The notes beneath the pieces were generated by a model that did no database searches, was not told the origin of the DNA, and saw nothing but the letters and a program-made list of their open reading frames with translations. The position numbers were made by a program, and so were the translations under genes. 54,574 nucleotides of DNA, from contig CANQDO010000005.1 in the NCBI GenBank assembly GCA_947593355.1, positions 1-54,574 of the forward strand. The letters are read 5' to 3'. Within the stretch, counting starts at the first letter, position 1. Every line of letters starts with the position of its first letter. Below, in pieces: positions 27,335 through 35,867 of this stretch. The DNA comes from an uncultured Clostridia bacterium. Its GTDB lineage: Bacteria; Bacillota; Clostridia; TANB77; CAG-508.

Positions 27335-27643
27335 ATGGTTTCAAGAATTATAACTGCTGGAAAATTTGGATTTCAAGCAATTATAAGAGAATGTAGAGAA
27401 GAATTAGGTATTGAATTAGATAAAAATGATATAACTTTCATAGGCTCTGTAATATCAACAAATAAGAAGGGGGATATTATTAATAATTATTTTAATGAAT
27501 ATTATATTGCAAGCAAAGAAGTAGATGAGGCTAAATTACAATTACAGGAAGAAGTATCAGAAGTAAAATGGATAGACAAGGATGAAATTATAGATAAAAT
27601 TAAAGATAATTATAATGGAATAACTGATAAAGAAGGTTGCTGA
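27335..27643 (+). pseudogene. Nudix hydrolase remnant
   Basis: Carries the second half of a Nudix box (AIIRECREELGIELDKND) and the following strands (SEVKWIDKDEIIDKI), but the GG-x5-E part of the box is lost: ITAGKFGF runs straight into AIIREC. The N-terminal strand region is also missing or out of frame. It joins the RhuM remnant directly, which suggests deletion and rearrangement. Unlikely to be catalytically active. Confidence 0.7.
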
Positions 27644-27711
27644 GAATATTTGATAAAGTATTATGAAATGATACATAAAAACATATAAAATAAAAGATAG
27701 GAGTTAAAAAA

Positions 27712-28599
27712 ATGAATAATGTGTTTGCAATTATTGAAATAGGTAGTAATAATACAAAAACACATATATATAAAGATGAAGATATTATATATGAAAATAC
27801 TACTACAATTGAATTTAAAAAAAATTATAAACTAGAAAATAAAATTAATGAAAATGACATAAACGAATTATATAAAGTAATAGAGAATGCTTTAAAATAC
27901 ACACAAAATATAGAAATATATGGATGTAGTATATTTAGAAATATATCTAAAGAAGAACTAGATGAAATAAATAGAAAATTGAATGATAGATTTAGTATAG
28001 AAATTAAAGTTGTATCTCAAGAAGATGAAGCAAACTATACGGCATTAGGCTGTTATAATAATATAGAATATAACGGAAACATTTGTGTTTTTATAGGAGG
28101 AGGAGGCTCTATAGAGCTTATATTCGTAAATGATAAAAAAATAATTGATAAGAAGTATTATAATTTTGGAGTTGTAGATGTTACAAGTAAATTTGATAGC
28201 CTGAAAAATAATGTTCCTGATTGTTCTTTTAGTGATGTTTATAACTATATCAATGAATTAATTAATGATATAAATATTAAAGCTGATGTTTTAATATTGG
28301 CTGGTGGAGATCATTTATATTGGTATAATAATGCAAGGTATACATTAATAGAAAATACTTTATATAAAAATAAAAATCAAAAATTTATGTTGACAACTGA
28401 AATGAGTGATAAGTATGATAGAGATGCTTTAATAACTTCTTTAGATAAAATTAGACAAAATAGTGATAATCCAAAATGGTTTGATGGTTCAAGAGCAATG
28501 AAAGTGATTACTAATTTAATATCACATAAAATAGATGCAAAATATATAATACCAACAAAAATAAATATGGAAGATGGACTGAAAATGCAAAAAATATAA
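27712..28599 (+). CDS. Ppx/GppA phosphatase-like protein
   Basis: 295 residues of the actin-like ATPase fold: IIEIGSNNTKTHIY (phosphate-1 motif), SQEDEANYTALGC, then the glycine-rich phosphate-2 motif VFIGGGGSIELIFV and VLILAGGDHL (adenosine motif). Full exopolyphosphatases are larger, so this is a short stand-alone version; a role in polyphosphate or (p)ppGpp hydrolysis is possible but unproved. GATAGGAG precedes the ATG. Confidence 0.75.
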   Translation: MNNVFAIIEIGSNNTKTHIYKDEDIIYENTTTIEFKKNYKLENKINENDINELYKVIENALKYTQNIEIYGCSIFRNISKEELDEINRKLNDRFSIEIKVVSQEDEANYTALGCYNNIEYNGNICVFIGGGGSIELIFVNDKKIIDKKYYNFGVVDVTSKFDSLKNNVPDCSFSDVYNYINELINDINIKADVLILAGGDHLYWYNNARYTLIENTLYKNKNQKFMLTTEMSDKYDRDALITSLDKIRQNSDNPKWFDGSRAMKVITNLISHKIDAKYIIPTKINMEDGLKMQKI

Positions 28600-28668
28600 T
28601 TTAACAATTAAAAATATAAAATGCCATAAACTTTCGTGAATAGTTAAATATCTACGACATCAAAATAG

Positions 28669-28697
28669 AAAATCCCTCTGTATTAGAGGGATTTTTA
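28669..28697 (+). terminator. Intrinsic terminator
   Basis: AAATCCCTCTGTATTAGAGGGATTTTT; stem AATCCCTCT with AGAGGGATT and a T run. Confidence 0.85.
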
Positions 28698-28923
28698 AGC
28701 GTTTATAAACGAACTAACCACATTTAAATGTGCAACATTAAATGTAAATATATTATAATATAGTTTATCTATTGTTTCAATAAATTTTTACAAATTTTGC
28801 TAAAAAGATTGAATAATTTTTAAATACATGATACAATACAAATGTTCGCAATAAAATTATTATAAAATATTAAGGTATTGACAAAATGTAAACGAAAATA
28901 TATTAGCAGGGGACAAGCAAAAT

Positions 28924-29472
28924 ATGAAGGTTATAAAATTTAATAGGAAATATTATAAACAGGTAAATAGAATTTATAAAGAATCATTTCCAAAAGAAGA
29001 AAGATATATTTCTTTAAATAAAATGGTAAAAAACAAAGATACAGAATTATACTGTTTAGTTAATAAAGAAGAAGTTTATGGAATTATATACTTAATAAAA
29101 TATAAACAAATGATATTCATTTTATATTTAGCTATCAATTCTGAAATACGTTCGAAAGGATATGGTAGTTATTTATTAAAATGGTGTTTGAATATATATA
29201 AAGAAAAAGATATCTATCTGAATATTGATGAAGTAAGCAAAAATAAAAAAGATTACGAAATGAGAAAAAGACGCCAAAAATTTTATTTAAAAAATGGTTT
29301 TTATATGACAGATTATATAAGTAAAGAGGATATGCAAAGCTTTAATATTTTATGTAACCGTGAAAATATAAAAATTGAAGATTATATGGAATTAGATAAA
29401 TTTGTAGCTCAAATATTAGATGAGCCGGTTTCAAATATTATAAAAAATATAAATGGAGGTAAAAATAAATGA
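28924..29472 (+). CDS. GNAT-family N-acetyltransferase
   Basis: 182 residues. FILYLAINSEIRSKGYGSYLLKWCLN contains the acetyl-CoA pyrophosphate-binding R-x2-G-x-G pattern of GNAT enzymes, followed by RQKFYLKNGFYMTDY near the C-terminal strand. The substrate is unknown. Its last four bases overlap the ATG of the DUF84 gene (ATGA), so the two are translationally coupled. Confidence 0.85.
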   Translation: MKVIKFNRKYYKQVNRIYKESFPKEERYISLNKMVKNKDTELYCLVNKEEVYGIIYLIKYKQMIFILYLAINSEIRSKGYGSYLLKWCLNIYKEKDIYLNIDEVSKNKKDYEMRKRRQKFYLKNGFYMTDYISKEDMQSFNILCNRENIKIEDYMELDKFVAQILDEPVSNIIKNINGGKNK

Positions 29473-29999
29473 AAATATTAATAGGAACAAAAAATCCAGG
29501 GAAAATAGAAGGAGCAAAACAGGCATTTGAAAAATATTTTGATAATATAGAAATAGAGGGAATACTGGTAAGTTCTGATGTTGGAAACCAACCAATAAAT
29601 GAAGAAATATTACAAGGAGCTAAAAATAGAGTAAAAAATTTAAAAGAATATGCTAAAAGCAATAATATGCAAGCAGATTTCTATGTTTCAAGTGAAGCTG
29701 GAATTACAAATTCATTAGGAGAATGGATTGATATAAATTGTGTAGTGGTAGAAAGTAAAGAAGGACTACAAAGTGTAGGAACAAGTCAAGGATTTCCAAT
29801 TCCAAATAAATATATAGAAGAAATAAAAGAAACTGAACTTGGAAAAGTTATGGATAAAATTTTTAGTGGAAAAGATTTGGCAAAAGGAAAAGGTGGAATT
29901 AGTTTTTTAACGAGAGATGAAGTATCAAGAGTGGATTTAACAAAAAATGCTTTTATTATGGCTTTAACAACATTTATTAACGGAGATATATGGAATTAG
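29469..29999 (+). CDS. DUF84/YjjX-like non-canonical purine NTP phosphatase
   Basis: 176 residues. IGTKNPGKIEGAKQAFEKYF at the start, the VGNQPINEEILQGAKNRVKN segment and KGKGGISFLTRDEVSRVDLTKNAF match the DUF84 ITPase/XTPase family, which removes inosine and xanthosine triphosphates. Coupled to the GNAT gene by a four-base overlap; GGAGG is placed correctly before the ATG. Confidence 0.85.
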   Translation: MKILIGTKNPGKIEGAKQAFEKYFDNIEIEGILVSSDVGNQPINEEILQGAKNRVKNLKEYAKSNNMQADFYVSSEAGITNSLGEWIDINCVVVESKEGLQSVGTSQGFPIPNKYIEEIKETELGKVMDKIFSGKDLAKGKGGISFLTRDEVSRVDLTKNAFIMALTTFINGDIWN

Positions 30000-30073
30000 A
30001 TTTGCTAATAGGACACAATTGTCTCTTTAAAAAAATTTTAAATTATATATAATACAACATGGAGGTGCTTAAA

Positions 30074-30649
30074 ATGGATATTATAGGGAAGAGAATAAAA
30101 AATATTAGAAAAGCAAACAATTTAACTTTAGAAAAATTTGCGCAAAGAATACTTTGTAATCCAAGAACGGTACAAAGGTATGAAAGCGGAGAAAATTTAC
30201 CAGATGTATATAATTTGAGAAGAATATCAGAAGAATTTAATATATCTACAGATTACATATTAGGTTTGAATGATGAATTTGAAACTAAATATCTTACAAA
30301 AGATGTTACATCATTGTTTAGTAGATATAAACAAATGCAATCTAATCCAATAAAAGATGGAGAAGATTATTATTGGATTAAGCTTGAACTCGATGAAAAT
30401 AATTCATATGTAAGGTCAACTCAAACTATGTGGGTAGGTTTTACAGAGGATGGTAGAGAAATAAGAATGGCAAGGGAAGTAATACCAGAAAAGGCTATAG
30501 CATTATGTAAAGAAATAGGAGATATACCAGTTATAATCAATAAAGTTTCAGAAATTGGATTATTTTATTTATTTGGAGGCACAGCAATGATTTCAAAAAA
30601 ATTATGCAAGGAGCATTTACCAGAAATATTAGAACCAAAAATAATATGA
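30074..30649 (+). CDS. XRE-family transcriptional regulator
   Basis: 191 residues. The N-terminal HTH_3 domain (about 1-60) reads IGKRIKNIRKANNLTLEKFAQRI...TVQRYESGENLPD...ISTDYILGLND. The C-terminal domain, about 120 residues with WVGFTEDGREIRMAREVIPEKA, is not recognised and may bind a ligand. The GGAGGT at 30061-30066 is the ribosome site, so the in-frame ATG 30059 overlapping it is rejected. Confidence 0.85.
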   Translation: MDIIGKRIKNIRKANNLTLEKFAQRILCNPRTVQRYESGENLPDVYNLRRISEEFNISTDYILGLNDEFETKYLTKDVTSLFSRYKQMQSNPIKDGEDYYWIKLELDENNSYVRSTQTMWVGFTEDGREIRMAREVIPEKAIALCKEIGDIPVIINKVSEIGLFYLFGGTAMISKKLCKEHLPEILEPKII

Positions 30650-30874
30650 AAAATACATTAATTGCAATAGCAAAATTCAAATTATTATTTTTTGATATAG
30701 ATACTTGGCCAGGTATTCCAACATATATGGAGTTAGAAGGAAAAGATGAAGAAGATTTAAACTCAATTTTGAATTTATTGGGCTATAGCATGAAAGACTG
30801 TATCATGCACAGCTGATGATATATACGTAATGTATGGAATAGATTCTTTAAGTAAAAGAGAATTAAAGTTTTAA
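30645..30874 (+). pseudogene. CYTH-domain (class IV adenylyl cyclase-like) C-terminal remnant
   Basis: Encodes LLFFDIDTWPGIPTYMELEGKDEEDLNSILNLLGYSMKDC, then a one-base frame change near 30803 followed by TADDIYVMYGIDSLSKREL. This matches the last part of CYTH-type cyclase/thiamine-triphosphatase proteins; the N-terminal two thirds are missing. The break contains no CGG, so it is ordinary decay. It overlaps the end of the XRE gene. Confidence 0.7.
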
Positions 30875-30900
30875 AAATTAGCAAAAGGGGAGAAGTAATA

Positions 30901-31626
30901 GTGAAGATAAACTTTGTAGGAACGGGGACAATGGGGTCAGTTACAAGATGTAATACGAGTATGTTAGTAGATGATATATTGTTTGATATAGGTATGGGAA
31001 CTGTAAAGCAGATAGATAAACTTAAAATTTATACTAAAGCTATAAACTATTTGGTGATATCACATTTCCACGCAGATCACTTTTTGGATATACCTGGACT
31101 TTTAATTGGAAGAGATATAAGACAGGAAACAGTAAATAAGTTAAGTATTATAGGTCCAGTTGGATTGAAACAAAAAGTAATAGATTTAATGACATTTACT
31201 CATGGTAATGGAGATATAAATAAATATTCAAATATAGAAAGCAAATATAACGTAGAATTTATAGAATTAAAAGATGGTGAACAATATGTAACTGATAATT
31301 TTAGAATAACTGCACTATCATTAAAACATGGAGAATGTGTACCAGTAAATGGTTATATTTTAGAGAAAGACGGAAAGAAAATATCATATGCTTGTGATAC
31401 AACTTTTTGTGATAATTATTATAAAATGTGTGGTACATCTGACTATATGTTTTCTGATGTAACAATGTTTGAAACAGGAAATACACACATAGGTTTAGAC
31501 GATTATAAAAATTTATATAAGGATTACCCTAATTGCAATTTTTATGCTATACATAGAGGAGATTATGATCCAGGAAATGTCGATACTGTAAAGTTTCCAA
31601 ATGATGGAGATATTTTAGTGATATAA
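30901..31626 (+). CDS. Metallo-beta-lactamase-fold hydrolase, RNase Z-like
   Basis: 241 residues. The metal-binding motif ISHFHADHFLD (H-x-H-x-D-H), a later LSLKHGE, SYACDTTF and the C-terminal YAIHRGDYD are all present. Overall layout resembles RNase Z/arylsulfatase-type enzymes, but the flexible arm of true RNase Z is absent, so the substrate is open. Start is GTG 30901 with GGGGAGAAG upstream. Confidence 0.85.
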   Translation: MKINFVGTGTMGSVTRCNTSMLVDDILFDIGMGTVKQIDKLKIYTKAINYLVISHFHADHFLDIPGLLIGRDIRQETVNKLSIIGPVGLKQKVIDLMTFTHGNGDINKYSNIESKYNVEFIELKDGEQYVTDNFRITALSLKHGECVPVNGYILEKDGKKISYACDTTFCDNYYKMCGTSDYMFSDVTMFETGNTHIGLDDYKNLYKDYPNCNFYAIHRGDYDPGNVDTVKFPNDGDILVI

Positions 31627-31628
31627 AT

Positions 31629-31661
31629 AAAAAGGAGAAATTTTAAAAATCTCCTTTTTTT
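31629..31661. terminator. Bidirectional terminator
   Basis: AAAAAGGAGA pairs with TCTCCTTTTT between convergent genes. Confidence 0.85.
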
Positions 31662-31669
31662 AATTTTAG

Positions 31670-32662
31670 TTATACATTTTGAAAATTGGCTAAAGGATTT
31701 CTGTTTACGGCATTTCTAACTTGATCATTATCAACGTGAGTATAAATTTCAGTAGTGGAAATGCTTGCATGTCCTAATAGTTCTTGAAGAGCTCTAATAT
31801 CAACTTCTCCGTATTTGTACATTAAAGTAGCTGCAGTATGCCTTAATTTGTGAACAGAAAATTTTTTTGTATCAAGGCCAGCTCGTGCTAATTCTTTGTC
31901 TACGATATATTGCACAGTTCTATTACTAATTCTTTCTTTACGTTCACTTAAAAATAGAGCTTTATCAGAATTTTTACTATCATGTTTTATACCTTCTTTA
32001 GGTTTTGTATCTATATAAGATTTTATAGCATCCATACAAGCACTATTAAGATAAATTGTTCTCTCCTTGTTACCCTTACCAATTACAGTTAATCTTGAAT
32101 CAGAAAAGCTAATATCCTTAGTATTTATTCCAACTAATTCAGATAAACGCATGCCACAATTTAAGAATAGGGTAATAATAGCAAAATCTCTTTCTTTATT
32201 TTTACTTTCATCATTAGCAGTGATATTTAACAATTTTTCACTTTCTTCTAAACTCAAATATTTAGGAATACGCTTTTCTTTTTTTGGTGTTTCTAAATTT
32301 TGAGCAGGATTTATTTCAATCAACTTAAGTTTTGTAACTAAATAATTAAAGAAAATTCTAATAGTTGAAATTTTTCTTGCTCTAGTAGCAGGTTTATTAT
32401 TATTATCAATAGCTAGATAATATACAAATGAGTGAATGTCGTCTAAAGTAATTTGTTTCAACGTTTCTACACTAAAGTCTCTAATACATATTTTATTAAA
32501 ATCCGTTTCATTTGTAAGTTTAAAATGCATCTTCATAAATTTTAAAAACATTGATAAATCATAGTTATATTCTTTTATTGAATTTGGAGATTTATTTAAC
32601 ATTGTTATTGAATAATCTAAGAATGAATTTAAAAAATCTGGGTTATCATCTTTATTAATCAT
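31670..32662 (-). CDS. Tyrosine recombinase, XerC/XerD-like
   Basis: 330 residues. The N-terminal SAM-like core-binding domain (about 1-115) precedes a catalytic domain with the Arg in CGMRLSELVG, HKLRHTAATLMY (H-x2-R), GHASISTTEIYTHV containing the His and nucleophilic Tyr. It could be the chromosomal Xer enzyme or an integrase of the neighbouring island; standalone size and sequence favour a XerC/D or CodV-like protein. Contains no CGG codon. Confidence 0.88.
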   Translation of the reverse strand: MINKDDNPDFLNSFLDYSITMLNKSPNSIKEYNYDLSMFLKFMKMHFKLTNETDFNKICIRDFSVETLKQITLDDIHSFVYYLAIDNNNKPATRARKISTIRIFFNYLVTKLKLIEINPAQNLETPKKEKRIPKYLSLEESEKLLNITANDESKNKERDFAIITLFLNCGMRLSELVGINTKDISFSDSRLTVIGKGNKERTIYLNSACMDAIKSYIDTKPKEGIKHDSKNSDKALFLSERKERISNRTVQYIVDKELARAGLDTKKFSVHKLRHTAATLMYKYGEVDIRALQELLGHASISTTEIYTHVDNDQVRNAVNRNPLANFQNV

Positions 32663-32851
32663 TTGTTTTCACATCCTTTTGATGTTATTATATAATAACT
32701 ACGAAAAAAGTCAAATGGTATATAAGAATTTTTTAGTATAAAATTAAACAGGTATAAATTGTATTAATTTATTATTTTTTTTATGTATGTTTTCATTAAT
32801 AATTATGTGATATAATAGTTATAAATTTGAATAGTTAAGTTTTAAATTAGT

Positions 32852-32933
32852 TAGAAAACGGAGAGTATAATCGTTGGAATTTTGAAGAAGATTTAGAAGA
32901 AAATGATTATTACTACGAAGATGACAATTAATA
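32852..32933 (+). pseudogene. Short acidic coding remnant
   Basis: Reads ENGEYNRWNFEEDLEENDYY then EDDN and a stop, with no start codon or ribosome site. It looks like the tail of a lost gene. The rest of the 32663-32964 gap shows only AT-rich DNA with promoter-like TATAAT at 32811. Confidence 0.3.
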
Positions 32934-32964
32934 ATAGTATTTTAGTAAAAAGGAGAAAGTTTGT

Positions 32965-33387
32965 ATGGATAAATTTAAAGAAATTAGACCTATAGTTCTT
33001 GGATTGATAAAAAACGATAATAAATTATTAGTTAGTAAAGGGTATGACGAATTTAAAAATCAAGAATTTTATAGATGTTTGGGTGGAGGTATAGAGTTCC
33101 TTGAAACGAGTGAAGATGCATTGAAAAGAGAATTTAAAGAAGAAATAAACATAGGAATAGAAATTGGTAAATTTTTAGGAATTTCAGAAAATATATTTAA
33201 TTATATGGGTAAAGATGCACATGAATTAATATTATTTTATGAGGCATATATAAATGATAAAGATTATAAAGAAAAATATAATTTAATAGATGATAATTCA
33301 GAATCCGAAGCGATATGGGTAGACATTGATAAATTTAAAAGTGAAGAACTTATTTTATATCCAAAAGAAATTTTTAAATATTTATGA
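32965..33387 (+). CDS. Nudix hydrolase
   Basis: 140 residues with a complete Nudix box, GGIEFLETSEDALKREFKEE (G-x5-E-x7-R-E-x2-E-E), so a metal-dependent hydrolase of nucleoside-diphosphate-linked compounds. The early LVSKGYDEFKNQEFYRCLGGG fits small stand-alone Nudix proteins. AAAGGAGAAAG precedes the ATG. Substrate unknown. Confidence 0.88.
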   Translation: MDKFKEIRPIVLGLIKNDNKLLVSKGYDEFKNQEFYRCLGGGIEFLETSEDALKREFKEEINIGIEIGKFLGISENIFNYMGKDAHELILFYEAYINDKDYKEKYNLIDDNSESEAIWVDIDKFKSEELILYPKEIFKYL

Positions 33388-33443
33388 TTATAGATGTAAT
33401 TGTTTTAGAGAAATATCGCAATAAAAAAGTTGTGGAGAAGATA

Positions 33444-33472
33444 TTGTAATAACATAATAATTATGATAAAAT
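33444..33472 (+). promoter_or_regulatory. Sigma-A-type promoter
   Basis: TTGTAA (33444-33449), 17-bp spacer, TAAAAT (33467-33472), about 30 bp before the 33503 ORF. Confidence 0.6.
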
Positions 33473-33502
33473 AAAAATATCTTATTTGAGGAGGTAGTAC
33501 TT

Positions 33503-33865
33503 ATGTACCAGAAACGGATCAATAGAAAGACTATATTTGTAATAGTTGTGACCATAATTATGGCTTTGATGATACTAATTATTAAAAACTATTACACAGA
33601 AAAAACATATGTGGCAACTTTCAAAGAAATGTACATGCCAAATGCATCAGATTTCTGGGATAAAACTTTAGTTTATGTCGAGACAGAGGAAGGAGAAGAA
33701 TTAATTTTTTCAGCAGAGTACCTAATTCGGAACGAAGATGGAATAAATTTAGGATTTGGGCACAATTGCGTATGGTATGACAAAGAATACATATTCACAG
33801 TTATAGGCTGGAGGATTAACAAAATCGGAATTTATGAGGATATAGTACGTATTGAAGAACGGTAG
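33503..33865 (+). CDS. Small membrane-anchored orphan protein with three in-frame CGG codons
   Basis: 120 residues. One N-terminal helix (IFVIVVTIIMALMILIIKNYY) and an extracytoplasmic domain; family not recognised. GAGGAGGT lies ideally before the ATG. CGG occurs at codon 5 (33515), codon 76 (33728) and as the last sense codon (33860). Frame 0 is open throughout, while +1 shifting at the first CGG would stop eight codons later. Codon use (CGT, GTC, GTG) is unlike the neighbours, which suggests recent acquisition from an organism reading CGG as Arg. Confidence 0.6.
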   Translation: MYQKRINRKTIFVIVVTIIMALMILIIKNYYTEKTYVATFKEMYMPNASDFWDKTLVYVETEEGEELIFSAEYLIRNEDGINLGFGHNCVWYDKEYIFTVIGWRINKIGIYEDIVRIEER

Positions 33866-33891
33866 AGACAATGTCTCTACCGTTTTATTTT
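33859..33891 (+). terminator. Intrinsic terminator overlapping the stop codon
   Basis: ACGGTAGAGAC AAT GTCTCTACCGT followed by TTTATTTT; the 5' arm includes the last CGG and TAG of the 33503 gene. Confidence 0.85.
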
Positions 33892-34219
33892 CTTACCAAC
33901 ATCTTTTATATTTGAAAAATTAATTAAAAATTAGAAAGTAGGAGAGAGGGGCAGTTTTGAAAATAGAGATTTTAAAATAAATAATAATTGAAATTTCAAA
34001 ACTAAATTTTAAGATTTTATAAAAATAAAATTTATAATTTAAAATTAAAATTTTGAAAATTAAAAATTTCATATTGTTATGAACATTAAATTTAAAAACC
34101 GAACATTTGTTGCAATTAAAATTTTTTACAAATTTAAATATAATTTTTATAAATATTTTATGAAATTTTTAAAATAAATTTTTAATTATAACATTATAGA
34201 ATAATTTAACCTTATAAAG

Positions 34220-34632
34220 TCTCAAAATCGATTTTAAGACATTTTTATATTTAGCTAATAATATTATCATCTAAAACTTATTCTGAATATTTAAGAATTA
34301 CTATTTATATAATATAAATCTACTAAGATATTGTAAAATCAATGCTTCTGGGAAAATACTGAAAAATGGTCAAAAAAACGACGCACGAGAATCGATTTTA
34401 AGGCGTTTTTAAAAAAAGGTAATATAACTTGTTGTCTATAAATTTAAACAAAACACTGAAATATATGGATTTCATAATTTTTTGTAAAAATATTATAAGA
34501 ATAATTTAAAATTTTATATAACTAATTAATAAATGATAAAATAATAATGATTAATTAGAAAACCTAAAAATATCGACGCGTGAGAATCAATTTTAAGAGG
34601 TTTTTATAAAAAAGACATATAGTTTGTTGAAC
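34220..34632. repeat. Three-copy dispersed repeat in a 1-kb gene-free region
   Basis: Copies near 34222-34248, 34379-34440 and 34573-34636 share GAATC(G/A)ATTTTAAG followed by a T run; the last two extend further, with GACGC(AC/GT)GAGAATC before and a TTGTTG-containing tail after. No ORF. Spacing is about 160 and 190 bp. Surrounding DNA (33892-34650) is AT-rich and otherwise featureless. Confidence 0.6.
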
Positions 34633-34654
34633 AAGAAAACCTGTAAAAGCCTTA

Positions 34655-34786
34655 AAAATAGCGAGATAGGACCTTAACACAAAAAGTCCTACCTCTATTT
34701 GCACAAAACTTTGATTTTGTGCAATGTTGCAATAAATATAAAATAATATGGGTTAATCCTTTTCCCTTTTCCAACCCATAATAAAA
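34655..34786. other. Cluster of three consecutive hairpins
   Basis: Stem 1: TAGGAC with GTCCTA plus flanking AATAGcGAG/CTCtATT. Stem 2: TTGCACAAAA with TTTTGTGCAA. Stem 3: ATGGGTT with AACCCAT. They follow one another with almost no gap in the 3' region shared by two convergent transcripts. Candidate structured RNA. Confidence 0.5.
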
Positions 34787-34861
34787 AGATTGCATAAATT
34801 AAAGAAAAATCTTAATTTATATATGTATATTATCATGTAATATTTTCTTTGTTAATAAATG

Positions 34862-35095
34862 TTAAGATATTTTTTCATAAGATATTTTTTCAAATTCTTT
34901 AAACTTATTTTTACAAGCTAATAATTGATGATATGTATCTTTAATAATATATTTTTCGTGATCTTCAGCTTTAGATTTTGACATTTTCCTATTATGATAT
35001 TTTTCATTAACATCATAGCAATATACTTCTAAAGATTTCAATATTACATCTATTTGACATTCATACAATAAGACGTTTATATCTTTTATTTCCAT
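34862..35095 (-). CDS. Small hypothetical protein after the chaperone gene
   Basis: 77 residues, helical and charged (EDHEKYIIKDTYHQLLACKNKFKEFEK), with no recognised domain. GGGAGAAGAG precedes the ATG on the minus strand. It lies 108 bp after the SecB-like gene in the same direction and may be a fourth gene of the toxin-antitoxin-chaperone operon, or an unrelated passenger. Confidence 0.5.
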   Translation of the reverse strand: MEIKDINVLLYECQIDVILKSLEVYCYDVNEKYHNRKMSKSKAEDHEKYIIKDTYHQLLACKNKFKEFEKISYEKIS

Positions 35096-35203
35096 CTTCT
35101 CTTCTCCCTTCTTATATTTATTTTAGATTTATGCCAATAGCTTTGCTTTAATATTTTAATATTGTTAAAAATCAAAATTCTCCTCTAACAAAAAAAGACT
35201 GGC

Positions 35204-35614
35204 TTAGTCTTTTTTTTGTTCATCAATTAATTTGTTTACATTTATTGCTGGTAATATTAATGGCATTATATTTGCATTCGCTGTATATGTAGATACTATT
35301 GATCTTATATATGGATATAATATAGCTATTGCATTAGGTTCCAAATTTACATTTGATTCATTATTTATTATTGTAAAATAACCTGTTATTGTAATTTTCA
35401 TTTCGAATGGATAATTATTAGCTTCTGCTTCCTTAAATATGTATGTTGTCAATTTTACTTCCATATTATCATTATTTTTTATAACTTCTTTTTCTATATT
35501 AAAATTAATTGATATTTTTTCTTCGTTTTTAATGAAATTACTATTAGTATTAAAATTAATATTATTTACTATATATTTATTAAATTTTAATATACTTCCA
35601 TATTCTTGTTCCAT
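35204..35614 (-). CDS. SecB-like chaperone of a toxin-antitoxin-chaperone system
   Basis: 136 residues. The C-terminal half LEPNAIAILYPYIRSIVSTYTANAN...PLILPAINVNKLI is the conserved SecB-fold signature (ILYPYIR, LPAIN). Gram-positive bacteria lack a SecB export pathway, and their SecB homologues are typically chaperones that hold antitoxins in a folded, protease-resistant state. Its position directly after a toxin and antitoxin gene supports this. GGAGGAAAT precedes the ATG on the minus strand. Confidence 0.85.
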   Translation of the reverse strand: MEQEYGSILKFNKYIVNNINFNTNSNFIKNEEKISINFNIEKEVIKNNDNMEVKLTTYIFKEAEANNYPFEMKITITGYFTIINNESNVNLEPNAIAILYPYIRSIVSTYTANANIMPLILPAINVNKLIDEQKKD

Positions 35615-35629
35615 ATTTCCTCCTATAAA

Positions 35630-35854
35630 TTATGCAATTTTATCATATGTATTAGTAAATACATTTTGTGTATTTGCTAAAAAATAATTATCTGATATAA
35701 TATAATCTTCTTGATTATCTATTGTTAAATATATATCATAATCTCTTTGGTTATATATTTCTTTATATTCTTCAAAATCTTTTTTTAATTCTTCTTTTGT
35801 GATGTTTCTAGCAATTTTTCTAATTTCATTTAATAAAGTTTCAAAGTTTTTCAT
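35630..35854 (-). CDS. Putative chaperone-addicted antitoxin
   Basis: 74 residues starting MKNFETLLNEIRKIARNITKEELKKD; no recognised domain. The start is set by AAGGAGATATCT before it; the longer ORF start at 35899 overlaps the toxin gene. Small size, acidic-helical N-terminus and a C-terminal tail (YFLANTQNVFTNTYDKIA) that could be the chaperone-binding segment fit the antitoxin of a TAC system. The next gene, SecB-like, begins 15 bp later. Confidence 0.65.
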   Translation of the reverse strand: MKNFETLLNEIRKIARNITKEELKKDFEEYKEIYNQRDYDIYLTIDNQEDYIISDNYFLANTQNVFTNTYDKIA

Positions 35855-35867
35855 AGATATCTCCTTC

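Noticed and set aside
30645..30874. CYTH remnant frame break as CGG-type
   Set aside because: The break lies at ATCATGCAC; no CGG and the N-terminal part of the gene is absent.
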